The translations under genes were made by a program, and so were the position numbers. From contig WLWS01000005.1 of the NCBI GenBank assembly GCA_012103475.1, forward strand, positions 191,001 to 255,000: DNA of 64,000 nucleotides, written 5' to 3'. Source of the stretch: Gammaproteobacteria bacterium (lineage in GTDB: Bacteria > Pseudomonadota > Gammaproteobacteria > Eutrophobiales > Eutrophobiaceae). Position 1 is the first letter of the stretch. Each line of letters starts with the position of its first letter. Below are positions 17,594 to 26,959 of the stretch, piece after piece. The notes under the pieces are model-generated. The model made no database searches and had not been told where the DNA came from. It worked only from the letters and a program-made list of their open reading frames with translations.

Positions 17594-18259
17594 TTACGGA
17601 CTTTCAGAAATAGACTTCAGTGTCGCACTACGCAGTTTTTCCACATAATTCTCTGGAAATTCCCATATAGGACTGCCGTTATTGCTGACCAGTCCACGTT
17701 CAGACGGCCTTAAGTCGTACAGGAGTGTCGAAAGAATATCACTACTCACCCAGGGACTTTGACGAAAATACTGATGACCATCACCCAGATCCGTGCCGGG
17801 TGCCTGGCTAACATCTATTGGATACAGGTTATCGAAATGAAATAGAAACTCTTTCGCGTCATTTGATAGGGATGCTTCGATTTGCCCTAGTCTCGTACGT
17901 GAAAACAACCAGTTTGAATAGCCTAAGGCTTCGTCTTTAGCCGATGCATACAAGGTTAAAGTAGCTGGAACATTCAGCAGCCCTTCGAGGGCATAGCCTG
18001 CAAATACGGCTCCATCAAAATCACTGCTAATGAGAATGGTATTCCCGATTTTAAGTTCTGCCTGAATCTCTGATTTAGTTTTACCGGAATGTAGTAAAGC
18101 AAGCTGCATCAATGACGTAATGACCAAACGTGTGCCCGCACTGTAGCCGACAATATGAATCCGCTCGGCATTAGTGTCTAAGGCAAGATACTCCAGAAAT
18201 ATTCGAAAATTGCGTGCTGAAGCAATAGCAGTTTCGGTATCAGATACGTATGCCAGACG
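17594..18259 (-). pseudogene. 5'-truncated DUF900 alpha/beta hydrolase
   Basis: An open minus-strand frame of 221 codons that matches the C-terminal half of DUF900 hydrolases. It contains the nucleophile elbow HIVGYSAGTRL (codons near 18140), then SSDFDG and the family's C-terminal PWVSSDI region. Full-length members are usually 300-400 residues with a signal or lipobox; here the frame is closed by a TAA at 18260-18262, just upstream of the elbow region, and no ATG opens it. The nucleophile lies upstream of the first internal TTG at 18127, so a product from there would lack the active-site serine. The missing 5' end abuts the divergent ion-channel gene. The HtrA-like gene follows 9 bases downstream. 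Confidence 0.75.
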
Positions 18260-18648
18260 TTATTGTTTTGACTGTCGTCTTTCATGTCACAGCGCTGGTT
18301 TTTCTGGCGAATTTACTGACACGATTTGGTAAAAACTTCGCGGCTTTATCTCAGTGGCTGAGAACGCTGTCTCTGTTTGCCTCTGCCGTGCTTTATATTA
18401 TCGGCATACACACAATCGAAGCCTGGTCCTGGGCTGGTATTTATATGTACATTGGTGAATTTGAAAGTCTGAGTAAGGCCTTGTATTTTTCCGTCGTGAC
18501 CACCACCACACTGGGCTACGGAGATATTGTTTTATCCGAACGATGGCAATTGCTGAGTACTTTTGAAGCCATGGGTGGTCTGATTTTGTTTGGCGCCAGT
18601 ACTGCATTCTTAATCGGCTTAATGCGACACCTTTTTGAAGATTCTTAA
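18250..18648 (+). CDS. Two-TM potassium-type ion channel
   Basis: A 132-residue inner-membrane channel subunit. The filter TTTTLGYGD (about residues 87-95) sits between hydrophobic segments, with the pore helix YFSVVT just before it. Three hydrophobic stretches (about 4-22, 38-57, 105-125) fit a small two-pore-domain-like bacterial K+ channel, and no RCK/TrkA-N domain is fused. ATG 18250 overlaps the open end of the divergent truncated hydrolase by 10 bases, so the 5' junction may be a rearrangement point; the N-terminus still resembles family members. It would assemble as a tetramer. Ion selectivity is inferred from the filter only. Confidence 0.82.
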   Translation: MPDVIVLTVVFHVTALVFLANLLTRFGKNFAALSQWLRTLSLFASAVLYIIGIHTIEAWSWAGIYMYIGEFESLSKALYFSVVTTTTLGYGDIVLSERWQLLSTFEAMGGLILFGASTAFLIGLMRHLFEDS

Positions 18649-18778
18649 GGGCTGAAATAAAAGTCTAATTTGATTCAATAAACGACTTTACACGCAGGGT
18701 AATCAAGGACCGATTTTGCCCTGAATCTCTCGCTGCAGACCGGGCTAAAGGATTGCTGACTTTAGTCGATAATGCTAT

Positions 18779-20029
18779 ATGCCTAATATCCTGATTGTAG
18801 AAGACAGTGCCACAGTCGCGAAGCTTGTCGCCGGTAGCATCGAGCAAAAAATTCCGAATGCTCAGGTGGTTACCGTCAACAGCCTGAGCAAAGCGAGTAC
18901 CGCAATTGTGAGTAAATCAGACTGGTTGGTCGCCATCGTCGGTCTGCACCTGAAAGATGCACCGAGAGGCGTAATAGTCGATCTTGTGCAATCACATAAT
19001 GTACCGGTGATCGTGTTGACCGCTGATATGGACGAATCCGTACGAGAGGAGATTCTGAAAAAGAATGTCTTCGATTATGTAATCAAGGGAAATAGAAGTG
19101 AGCTGCAGTATGTCGCCAATATGGTCGAGCGTCTGGAAGGTAATTCCCGAACCTCAATATTGGTTGTGGATGATTGCTCGGCACAGCGACTATTCATTTC
19201 CAGGCTACTTGAAGTACATCAATATAAGGTACATCACGCAGACAGCGGCGTAGCCGCTTTGTCTATTCTGTCACAGCATCCCGAAATAAGTATGGTTATC
19301 ACCGATTACGAAATGCCAGAAATGAATGGCGTTGAATTGGTTAGAAAGATTCGCGAGCAATTTCATCGGGATGATATGTCAATAATTGGCATCTCAAGCG
19401 GTGGAAATGGCAATCTGTTCGCGAAGCTTCTCAAAGCGGGAGCTAATGACTGCCTTAAAACGCCATTCATAGTCGAAGAGTTCTACTGTCGTCTCTCGCA
19501 AAATATCGATATGCGGGAACAGTTGAGTCATATTAAGGAAAGCGCTAAACGCGATTACATGACTCAACTTTATAATCGACGCTACTTGTTTGAGGCGGGC
19601 GAAGTGCTTTATAAAAAGGCAAAAGAAAAACAACTTCATTTGTGTGCTGCCATGATCGATATTGATCACTTCAAGTTGTTCAATGATACCTACGGACATG
19701 TTGCCGGGGATAAAGCTATCCGTCTGGTTGCTGATGTTATTCAATCCAGTCTTCCCGGTGCCAGTCTGAGTGCACGTTATGGTGGTGAGGAGTTTTGTGT
19801 TTTGCTCTTTGACAGCAATGAAGCAGAGTCACTGGCTATTTTCGAAAATCTGCGTCAGGAAATTGAATCACAATCGCAGAAGCTGAAAGACATCGACGTG
19901 CCGATAACTATTAGTGTCGGAGTCTCAGAAGTACTCGGTAATTCTCTGGAAGAATTAATTCATAATGCCGATGAACTACTCTACAGCGCCAAAAAAAGTG
20001 GCCGTAATCAGGTAACGCTGGCGGCCTGA
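18779..20029 (+). CDS. Two-receiver diguanylate cyclase (PleD-like)
   Basis: A cytosolic 416-residue c-di-GMP synthase with domain order REC-REC-GGDEF. REC1 (1-118) keeps the acidic pocket (VEDS) but has Gly at residue 55 (IVGLHLKDA) where the phosphoryl-accepting Asp belongs, so it is probably a pseudo-receiver. REC2 (126-245) is intact, with VVDD and D176 in ITDYEMP. The GGDEF domain (260-415) has an active GGEEF site (335-339). No RxxD inhibitory site is visible five residues upstream (LSARYGGEEF), so product feedback is probably absent. It is a single gene; its partner kinase is not in the window. Confidence 0.93.
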   Translation: MPNILIVEDSATVAKLVAGSIEQKIPNAQVVTVNSLSKASTAIVSKSDWLVAIVGLHLKDAPRGVIVDLVQSHNVPVIVLTADMDESVREEILKKNVFDYVIKGNRSELQYVANMVERLEGNSRTSILVVDDCSAQRLFISRLLEVHQYKVHHADSGVAALSILSQHPEISMVITDYEMPEMNGVELVRKIREQFHRDDMSIIGISSGGNGNLFAKLLKAGANDCLKTPFIVEEFYCRLSQNIDMREQLSHIKESAKRDYMTQLYNRRYLFEAGEVLYKKAKEKQLHLCAAMIDIDHFKLFNDTYGHVAGDKAIRLVADVIQSSLPGASLSARYGGEEFCVLLFDSNEAESLAIFENLRQEIESQSQKLKDIDVPITISVGVSEVLGNSLEELIHNADELLYSAKKSGRNQVTLAA

Positions 20030-20262
20030 GTCATTTGAATTTCTCCACTACCTGAGTTTCTCATCAAATACTGAAACTTTTCCGAAATCTGACTACACCA
20101 AGCGCTGATTGTCAGATTTAAACCATGGATTATTTAATGATAATTCATGTAAGATTAGGAAAAGTAAGAATAAAAGGATGTGTATGATGACTCTCAGCAG
20201 TAGTAAGCCTCACATTTCTCCCACATCAGATTTAGCCCCGAAAGAAGTCAGCAGCAACAATA

Positions 20263-20949
20263 ATGCTTGATACCATTCGTGCCTTTGAAACACCTGAAGG
20301 CATAGAATTGCAACTTCATGTAGCGGGGCCCGTTAGTCGGGCTGCTGCATGGCTTGTCGATAGCTTGATTCGTGCCTGCATCTACATAGCTTTTACAATT
20401 ATATTCTCTCTCTTAGGTAAAATGGGCTGGGGTATCATCCTGCTCGTTTATTTCATTGTAGAATGGTTCTACCCTGTTTTATTTGAAGTCCTCAAAGGCA
20501 CGACGCCGGGGAAAAAACTGTTTAATCTTTGGGTCTGTCATGACAATGGCACGCCGATTGGTTGGCAAGCCTCTATGGTACGAAACCTATTGCGTGTTGC
20601 CGATTTTCTTCCTTTTCTTTACGTGCTTGGTCTCATCAGCATGCTGATTAATCGGGATTTTAAGCGCCTTGGCGATATCGCCGCAGGAACTTTGGTCGTT
20701 TATCGGGATGAAGGGGAGCGGAACTATAATCTTCCTGAACAAAAGCCTCTCCCTTCGCCACAGGCACTGAGATTAGTTGAACAAAGAGCCATACTGGAAT
20801 TTGCGGAAAGAGGTGAAAAACTATCCTACGAAAGGCGTATCGAACTTTCAGACATACTGGAAGAATTAACAACACATAAAGGTGATAAAGGACAGGAACA
20901 TTTGTTACGTTATGCCAGTTGGATACAGCGCGGTGGAGAGCAAGCATGA
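20263..20949 (+). CDS. RDD-family membrane protein
   Basis: First gene of a six-gene operon. A 228-residue membrane protein with the RDD domain at the N-terminus (Arg in GPVSRAAAWLVDSLIR, Asp pair in the following helix), the GTTPGKKLFNLWV segment (about 79-92) and FKRLGDIAAGTLVVYRD near 130-146. The C-terminal third is soluble and charged. The protein is standard in MoxR/SpoIIM/DUF4129/DUF58 clusters; its function is unknown. Its TGA overlaps the ATG of the next gene (ATGA), indicating translational coupling. Confidence 0.9.
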   Translation: MLDTIRAFETPEGIELQLHVAGPVSRAAAWLVDSLIRACIYIAFTIIFSLLGKMGWGIILLVYFIVEWFYPVLFEVLKGTTPGKKLFNLWVCHDNGTPIGWQASMVRNLLRVADFLPFLYVLGLISMLINRDFKRLGDIAAGTLVVYRDEGERNYNLPEQKPLPSPQALRLVEQRAILEFAERGEKLSYERRIELSDILEELTTHKGDKGQEHLLRYASWIQRGGEQA

Positions 20950-21944
20950 AACAATATGCTTTCGAACAACAAAATGCGGCGCTTTGGTCCAGGTATGAAA
21001 CACTGACAAAAGATCTTAATAGTAATAAATCATCGTTAAACGCTCTGCAACGCTATGAACTGCCCGCGCTATATCGTCGCATATGTCAGCATTACGCTAT
21101 AGCACAACAACGTCATTATAGTCTGCACTTGATCAACCAATTACATCAACAGGTTCTTGCAGGACATCAACTACTTTATGAACACAAAGTATCCTGGCTA
21201 TGGCGTATGTTGAGTTTTATCTGGGTTGGTTTTCCTAACCAGATCCGGCGTCATTGGAAAGTATTCTGGTTAGCGACACTCCTGTTTTATCTTCCTGCTT
21301 TTGCATTTGGTATTGCCTGCTATTTTGATAGCGAAATGATTTATCAAATCATGCCTGACCATAGCGTTGCCGATATGGAATATATGTATGACCCGGGTAA
21401 TGATAATGTTGGTAGAAAAGCTGAGCGCCAGGCAGATACCGACATCATGATGTTTGGCTATTATATTTTCAATAATATCTCCATCGGTTTTCGTGCCTAT
21501 GCCCTGGGAATTTTACTTGGAATTGGAACCATCTTTAATATGATATACAACGGCCTGTTCGTGGGCGGCGTTGCCGGACATTTATCACAGTTGGGTTTTA
21601 CACAAACATTCTGGCCTTTCGTCTCTGGTCATAGCGCGTTTGAATTAACCGCGATATGCATCTGTGGTGCTGCAGGTCTTTGTTTAGCCAGGGCGATTGT
21701 TGCACCTGGCCGTCGTCGTCGTATAGATGCTCTTCGAATTGCAGGTATAGATAGCATACAGATGGTCATTGGCGCTGCATTGATGCTGGTTATCGCAGCA
21801 TTTATAGAAGCCTTCTGGTCATCAAGCAATCTCTTACCCATTCCCGTTAAATATACTGTCGGCGCATTTTTCTGGCTAATAGTTCTTTTATATCTATGGC
21901 GTGCAGGTCGTAATCTGGAAGACGGAGCAAGTGATGGAGATTGA
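20946..21944 (+). CDS. SpoIIM-like (stage II sporulation M) protein
   Basis: A 332-residue membrane protein. The cytosolic N-terminus (about 100 residues, helical) is followed by about six membrane helices including NNISIGFRAYALGILLG and YNGLFVGGVAG, the SpoIIM/DUF95 signatures. It belongs to the MoxR operon. ATG 20946 overlaps the RDD stop by 4 bases. In non-sporulating bacteria the name does not imply sporulation; the member here is a membrane partner of the MoxR/VWA system. It overlaps the next gene by 11 bases. Confidence 0.9.
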   Translation: MKQYAFEQQNAALWSRYETLTKDLNSNKSSLNALQRYELPALYRRICQHYAIAQQRHYSLHLINQLHQQVLAGHQLLYEHKVSWLWRMLSFIWVGFPNQIRRHWKVFWLATLLFYLPAFAFGIACYFDSEMIYQIMPDHSVADMEYMYDPGNDNVGRKAERQADTDIMMFGYYIFNNISIGFRAYALGILLGIGTIFNMIYNGLFVGGVAGHLSQLGFTQTFWPFVSGHSAFELTAICICGAAGLCLARAIVAPGRRRRIDALRIAGIDSIQMVIGAALMLVIAAFIEAFWSSSNLLPIPVKYTVGAFFWLIVLLYLWRAGRNLEDGASDGD

Positions 21945-23439
21945 AAGCATCACAACCGCACTTCGACCGCGCAATAACTGGGAAACCATCGATCTGGGTT
22001 TTAATATGGCTCAACAATGGTTTCTACCATTGATACTACTTTGGCTTGCTGCGGCGCTACCGGCATTTTTGTTTCTTTACCTGGCTCCGTTTATTGATGT
22101 TATCTGGATGGGAATCATTATCTGGTGGTTAAAACCCCTGTTCGAACAAGTACAGCTATATTATGTCAGCAGGGCCCTGTTTGGTGAGTTTCCGTCCTTG
22201 CGGCAGGTATTAAAGCAATATTGGTCTATCAGTAAAACACAAATCATACCATTACTAACCTGGCGTCGATTATCATTCTCCCGAAACTTTAACAATCCGG
22301 TTGCGATGCTGGAAGGATTGAGCGGTAAAGAACGTATCAAACGACTCAACCTACTACATTTAACTCAACGTAACGCCAGCCAATGGTTGCATATATTTTG
22401 TTACACATTTGAAACAACCCTGTGGTTTGGCTTTTGCGTTTTATTGCTAAGTTTGATCCCGGAAAACAGTAACTGGCTTGACTTTGATAGTCTTACCTCT
22501 TATCAGGATAGCTATGCCGGGGTAATCGGTTGTCTACTGTATTTAATTGCCATGGCGATTATGGCGCCGTTTTATATTTGTGCAGGTTTTGCATTATATC
22601 TTACTCGCCGTACGGAACTGGAAGGCTGGGATATCGAACTGAATTTTAGACGTATAGCAGGCCGCTTAAGAAAGTTACGTGCTCCGCTAATCATCTGTCT
22701 ATCCTGGATTGGTTTAACTTTATCGACAGTACTAACTCCTGTACCTGCGTATGCACTGGGGCAAGTTGAGTCAAAAGAAATGATTGCAGAAGTACTAAGC
22801 CAGGAACAGTTCGGAAAAGTAGAAACCGTAAAACGCTGGGTCCTTGTTGACGATAAAACTGAGAATAAGAACCTTGATTTTGATCTTTCCTGGTTAATTT
22901 CGGCTTTAAAAGGACTGGTGAAATGGTTTGGAGAAACATTACCCGAAATAGCGGGCTTATTTAAGTTTTTGCTCTGGACAATCGCTATTATTTTGATTTT
23001 ATATTTAGTTTCGCGGTTTACCAGCTGGCTTGACTGGCTTGGTTTACCCCAAATCAAATCAGGGAAAAAGTATGTGCCACCTTCTCGACTTTTTGGTATG
23101 GAAATCAACTCAGAAAGCCTGCCTGAAGATATTGTTGGCTCAGTTCGGAACTTAATACTCACGAATCAATTTCGGGAAGCACTCAGTCTCCTGTATCGCG
23201 CCAGTTTGATTCAATTAATTTACTTACATCAACTGGAAATTACGGAGTCAACCACAGAAAGTGAATGCAAAAGAATGGTCAGCTTATTACGACCTGAAGA
23301 TGAGGCTAAATATTTTTCTTCCCTGACTCAAACATGGCTATTTTTAGCCTATGCCCATGAATCTCCACAAAAAAGCCATTTAATTTTACTATGCGATACC
23401 TGGCCACAGTACTATGGAAAAGAACATGGAACGAAATAG
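21934..23439 (+). CDS. DUF4129-domain membrane protein
   Basis: A protein of about 500 residues with several N-terminal membrane helices, a helix near 350-370 and a soluble C-terminal DUF4129-type helical domain (about 400-500; FREALSLLYRASLIQLIYLH). ATG 21934 has GGAG 7 bases upstream and overlaps the SpoIIM stop, so the longer in-frame start at 21901 is unlikely. It is part of the MoxR operon, where DUF4129 proteins are regular members of unknown function. It overlaps the DUF4350 gene by 14 bases. Confidence 0.85.
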   Translation: MEIESITTALRPRNNWETIDLGFNMAQQWFLPLILLWLAAALPAFLFLYLAPFIDVIWMGIIIWWLKPLFEQVQLYYVSRALFGEFPSLRQVLKQYWSISKTQIIPLLTWRRLSFSRNFNNPVAMLEGLSGKERIKRLNLLHLTQRNASQWLHIFCYTFETTLWFGFCVLLLSLIPENSNWLDFDSLTSYQDSYAGVIGCLLYLIAMAIMAPFYICAGFALYLTRRTELEGWDIELNFRRIAGRLRKLRAPLIICLSWIGLTLSTVLTPVPAYALGQVESKEMIAEVLSQEQFGKVETVKRWVLVDDKTENKNLDFDLSWLISALKGLVKWFGETLPEIAGLFKFLLWTIAIILILYLVSRFTSWLDWLGLPQIKSGKKYVPPSRLFGMEINSESLPEDIVGSVRNLILTNQFREALSLLYRASLIQLIYLHQLEITESTTESECKRMVSLLRPEDEAKYFSSLTQTWLFLAYAHESPQKSHLILLCDTWPQYYGKEHGTK

Positions 23440-24679
23440 TCAGAAACGCATAGTCAATATAATTATGGCCGGGGTGGTCTTGCTAATATTGGCCTTATCT
23501 GTTGTCTGGTTTTTACACAGCTTTCAACTCGAAGAAAAGGAAATCCGTGGTCAGGTATCGAAAGAAGCCAAACGTAATCCATTTCTGGCAGCAGAATTAT
23601 TTTTACGTAAAGCAGGCGTAAATGTAGAAAGTGTTAGCGGCCGAACACGTTTACATGAACTGCCTCCCACTGAAGATACATTATTCGTCAATAATTTTGG
23701 CCCCAATCTGAGTTCGGAACGTTATCAGTCATTACTCGACTGGATTAAAGCAGGAGGCCACCTGGTTACGACCGCGCATAAAGCCTGGGATGAAAAGAAA
23801 GGAAAAAGCGGAGACCAGTTACTGGACGACTTGGGTATACATTTAGTTGATTACTACTATGACTCCGAAGATGATAATGAACCGAGTGGAGATGAAGATG
23901 ATTCCGAAATGGATACCTACAGTTTCATTGACACCAATTTTGTAGAAGTACCTTTCGAGTCAGGTGAAACGGTTAAAGTAAACTTCGATCCGTATTATGC
24001 CTTGATTGATAGCCGGGAAATAGCTACTGCCCGAGTTGCAGGAGAATATGGTATTCATCTTGTTCAGGTTCCTCTGGGAGAGGGAATTGTCACCATCATG
24101 AGTGACAATCAATTTTTAACCAACCCGGATAATTCAGACTTCTTTGACGATGATAGTAAGCCAGCCTATTTTTCGACTTCCATTGCTGTCGGGGACCATG
24201 CGTACTACTTATGGTTATTACTCGAAGACAATACCAAGGTCTGGCTTTTATATAGTTTGCAAACCAGTGGCCTGTGGGTTTTGCTCTGGCAAAAAGCTCA
24301 GTTAGTCTGTATCAGTGTGCTCGCATTACTGGTGATTTGGCTTTGGTGGCAACGAAATCGATTTGGTCCTTATCGTGCAAATATAAACCCTGCAAGGCGT
24401 AACTACATCGAACACATACAGATGGCCGGAAACTACTTATGGCGACAGGACAAAGGACAACAATTGTTCACTACTAATAGGGACCAATTTCTCCATTGGT
24501 TGTCGCTTAAGCATCCTCAACTCTCATCCCTGTCGGAAACAGAGCAATGTCAGAAGATTGCCGACTTATGCAATTTACCTTCAAATACTATTCATCAAAC
24601 ATTATTCGGCCACTGGAAAACAGAGCGTGAATTTATCCAGCTTACTTCTATTTTACAAACTATGCGGAAAAAACTATGA
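23426..24679 (+). CDS. DUF4350-domain membrane protein
   Basis: A 417-residue protein with an N-terminal membrane anchor (about 10-28), a long extracytoplasmic domain and a second membrane helix near 290-310. The region after the first helix contains FLRKAGVNVESV and a Rossmann-like NNFGPNLSSERY...LLDWIKAGGHLVTT stretch, typical of DUF4350. A run rich in acidic residues (about 150-170) is unusual. ATG 23426 is favoured by a GGAAAAG ribosome site; ATG 23414 is possible. It belongs to the MoxR operon and its TGA overlaps the MoxR ATG (ATGA). Confidence 0.82.
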   Translation: MERNSQKRIVNIIMAGVVLLILALSVVWFLHSFQLEEKEIRGQVSKEAKRNPFLAAELFLRKAGVNVESVSGRTRLHELPPTEDTLFVNNFGPNLSSERYQSLLDWIKAGGHLVTTAHKAWDEKKGKSGDQLLDDLGIHLVDYYYDSEDDNEPSGDEDDSEMDTYSFIDTNFVEVPFESGETVKVNFDPYYALIDSREIATARVAGEYGIHLVQVPLGEGIVTIMSDNQFLTNPDNSDFFDDDSKPAYFSTSIAVGDHAYYLWLLLEDNTKVWLLYSLQTSGLWVLLWQKAQLVCISVLALLVIWLWWQRNRFGPYRANINPARRNYIEHIQMAGNYLWRQDKGQQLFTTNRDQFLHWLSLKHPQLSSLSETEQCQKIADLCNLPSNTIHQTLFGHWKTEREFIQLTSILQTMRKKL

Positions 24680-25650
24680 CCATGGAAAAAGAGCTAGTTC
24701 AACAAGCCCACAAAGATATTAACCTCCTCAAAGAGCAGATTGGTCAAGCCATCATTGGCCAGGAGCACGTCATCGATCAGACGATTATCTGCCTCATTGC
24801 TGCCGGGCATGCTTTGGTAGAAGGTGTTCCCGGGCTTGGAAAAACGCTTTTAGTAAAAGCCATCGCACAATCTATAGAAGGTCAGTTCAGCAGAGTCCAG
24901 TTCACGCCTGATCTGATGCCAACGGATGTGACCGGTCATACTATGTATGATATTCAATCTCAAAAATGGCATGTTCGTCGTGGGCCGGTGTTTTGTAACT
25001 TTCTGCTTGCAGACGAAATCAATCGTGCACCGGCAAAAACACAATCGGCTTTACTTGAGGTGATGCAGGAGCAACAGGTTACCATCGAAGGGAAAAGCTT
25101 TGTTTTAGAGCAACCTTTTCTGGTGCTGGCAACACAAAATCCAATTGAACAGGAAGGGACATACCCTTTGCCTGAAGCGCAATTAGATCGATTCTTGCTC
25201 AATATTAAAATTGACTACCCTGACGAACAAGAAGAACAACAAATGGTCAAGCGCGTAACAAGCGGTAAGATCGGGGATAAACTGGATATTTCACAAGTAC
25301 AGAAGATCCTGTCTCCTGAGCGTATCCTTGAGTTACAACAAATTGCGGCCACTTTGGAAATGGACGAACAGATAATAGATTACGCTGTGCGTATCGTCCG
25401 TGCAACGCGTGATTGGAATGGCATCTCTATAGGTGCCGGACCCAGAGGTTCAATCGCATTGTTGCGTGCAGCCAGAAGTCAGGCTTTACTATCCGGCAAC
25501 CATTTTGTCACGCCAGATGATATTAAAACTGTTGCCCCTGCTGTCCTTCGTCATCGACTTGTTCTTACGGCAGATTATGAAATTGAAGGGTACACAACAG
25601 ATCGTGTCCTAAGTGACATCCTGCAAAACTGTGAGGCACCCCGGGTTTAA
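24676..25650 (+). CDS. MoxR-family AAA+ ATPase
   Basis: A 324-residue cytosolic AAA+ chaperone-like ATPase. Walker A is GVPGLGKT (50-57) and Walker B LLADEIN (about 110-116) is followed by the NRAPAKTQSALLEVMQE segment. Sensor 1 lies in VLATQNPIEQEGTYPLPEAQ and the arginine finger is near LDRFL. MoxR proteins act with VWA-domain partners to mature or activate target complexes. Here the partner is the DUF58 protein encoded 5 bases downstream, with the RDD, SpoIIM-like, DUF4129 and DUF4350 membrane proteins upstream. Client not evident. Confidence 0.95.
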   Translation: MTMEKELVQQAHKDINLLKEQIGQAIIGQEHVIDQTIICLIAAGHALVEGVPGLGKTLLVKAIAQSIEGQFSRVQFTPDLMPTDVTGHTMYDIQSQKWHVRRGPVFCNFLLADEINRAPAKTQSALLEVMQEQQVTIEGKSFVLEQPFLVLATQNPIEQEGTYPLPEAQLDRFLLNIKIDYPDEQEEQQMVKRVTSGKIGDKLDISQVQKILSPERILELQQIAATLEMDEQIIDYAVRIVRATRDWNGISIGAGPRGSIALLRAARSQALLSGNHFVTPDDIKTVAPAVLRHRLVLTADYEIEGYTTDRVLSDILQNCEAPRV

Positions 25651-25654
25651 ATAA

Positions 25655-26959
25655 ATGCGAACTTCTGCTTACAGTGTCTTGTCCGCCATAGTGATCACGC
25701 TGTTTGCGATTGCAACGGTATTTTTACCGGAACTGGTGAAAACATTTCAAATCACTGTATGTCTTTTTATCGCGATATGCTTATTTGACTTTATTGGACT
25801 AAGGCAACTGGTTGATATCAAGGTTACCAGGCAAGTTAACAAGAACATACCTATCTACTCCTGGACTGAAGTTACCCTTCGTATACAGCATAACTATAAC
25901 AGTACATTGCAGCTAGCTGTACATGATTACCACCCATCTCATTTCCTCGTACAGGGTCAACCGCATACATTCTCGCTGCCACCAAAACTAGTTTCTGAGA
26001 TTCGCTATAGAGTAAAACCCCTGCAAAGAGGCGATGCTCAATTTTCAGGGATAGATTTGTTAATTACATCACCATTTAGACTATGGAAAAAACGTCTACA
26101 CCTGCAACTGGATGATCAGGTTCATGTCTATCCTAATTTCTCCGAGATTGTTCATTTTGCTTTATTGGCAATCGACAATCATTTAAGTCAAATGGGTGTA
26201 CGTCGTCGTCAGAGAAGAGGAGAAGGTCAGGACTTTCTGCAACTGAGGGAATACCGTTTTGGTGACTCCATTAAACAAATTGACTGGAAAGCCACTTCAC
26301 GCTACCAAAAGCTTATCTCCCGGGAGTATCAGGATGAGAGAGATCAGCAAATCATATTTTTAATAGACTGTGGTCGACGCATGCGCCATGTAGAAAACGG
26401 CCAGGCGCATTTAGACCAGGCCCTCAATGCAATGTTGCTATTAAGTTATGTCGCTATTCGTCAGGGGGACGCTGCCGGCTTTTTGTCTTTTGCTGGAACT
26501 GAGCGCTGGGTGCCACCACGCAAAGGTGCTCATGTTGTTAACAGCTTGCTAAATCAGGCTTATGATTTACCTTCTACCACTGAGACTGCTGATTATATTG
26601 GAGTGGCTAACAAACTCGTTGGCTTACAACGTAAACGTGCCATGGTAGTTATACTTACTAATACCAGAGACGAAGATCAGACTGATCTGAAAAAGGCAGC
26701 AAAACTATTGTCCCGTCGTCATTTAGTTGTGCTTGCAGATTTGCGTGAGCCTGAATTAAACGAAGCCAGCGAGAACCCGGTGACTGATCTCGATAGTGCC
26801 TTATTATTTCATGGCGTAATGGATTACCTGCATCGTCGCAAACAGGAGCACGAAATATTGCAACATGCCGGTGCTATCTGTATTGATACGACAGCTGAAG
26901 AGTTACCCGTTCGGTTAATTAATCAATACTTAGCCATAAAACGATCAGGGAAATTATAA
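25655..26959 (+). CDS. DUF58 (VWA-like) domain protein
   Basis: A 434-residue protein with two N-terminal membrane helices (about 7-45) and a C-terminal DUF58 domain. Signatures are GEGQDFLQLREYRFGDSIKQ, IDWKATSRYQ and a MIDAS-like start at IIFLIDCGRRM. It is the last gene of the MoxR operon and the likely direct partner of MoxR through its VWA-like fold. The next gene is convergent and begins one base after the stop. Role in the MoxR system is inferred from family and synteny. Confidence 0.92.
   Translation: MRTSAYSVLSAIVITLFAIATVFLPELVKTFQITVCLFIAICLFDFIGLRQLVDIKVTRQVNKNIPIYSWTEVTLRIQHNYNSTLQLAVHDYHPSHFLVQGQPHTFSLPPKLVSEIRYRVKPLQRGDAQFSGIDLLITSPFRLWKKRLHLQLDDQVHVYPNFSEIVHFALLAIDNHLSQMGVRRRQRRGEGQDFLQLREYRFGDSIKQIDWKATSRYQKLISREYQDERDQQIIFLIDCGRRMRHVENGQAHLDQALNAMLLLSYVAIRQGDAAGFLSFAGTERWVPPRKGAHVVNSLLNQAYDLPSTTETADYIGVANKLVGLQRKRAMVVILTNTRDEDQTDLKKAAKLLSRRHLVVLADLREPELNEASENPVTDLDSALLFHGVMDYLHRRKQEHEILQHAGAICIDTTAEELPVRLINQYLAIKRSGKL

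Noticed and set aside
20185..20235. 16-codon frame with a good ribosome site before the MoxR operon
   Set aside because: Too short and unsupported by composition; may only be part of the leader.
21711..21730. CGTCGTCGTCG trinucleotide run
   Set aside because: Short Arg-rich coding stretch in the SpoIIM-like gene, not a functional repeat.
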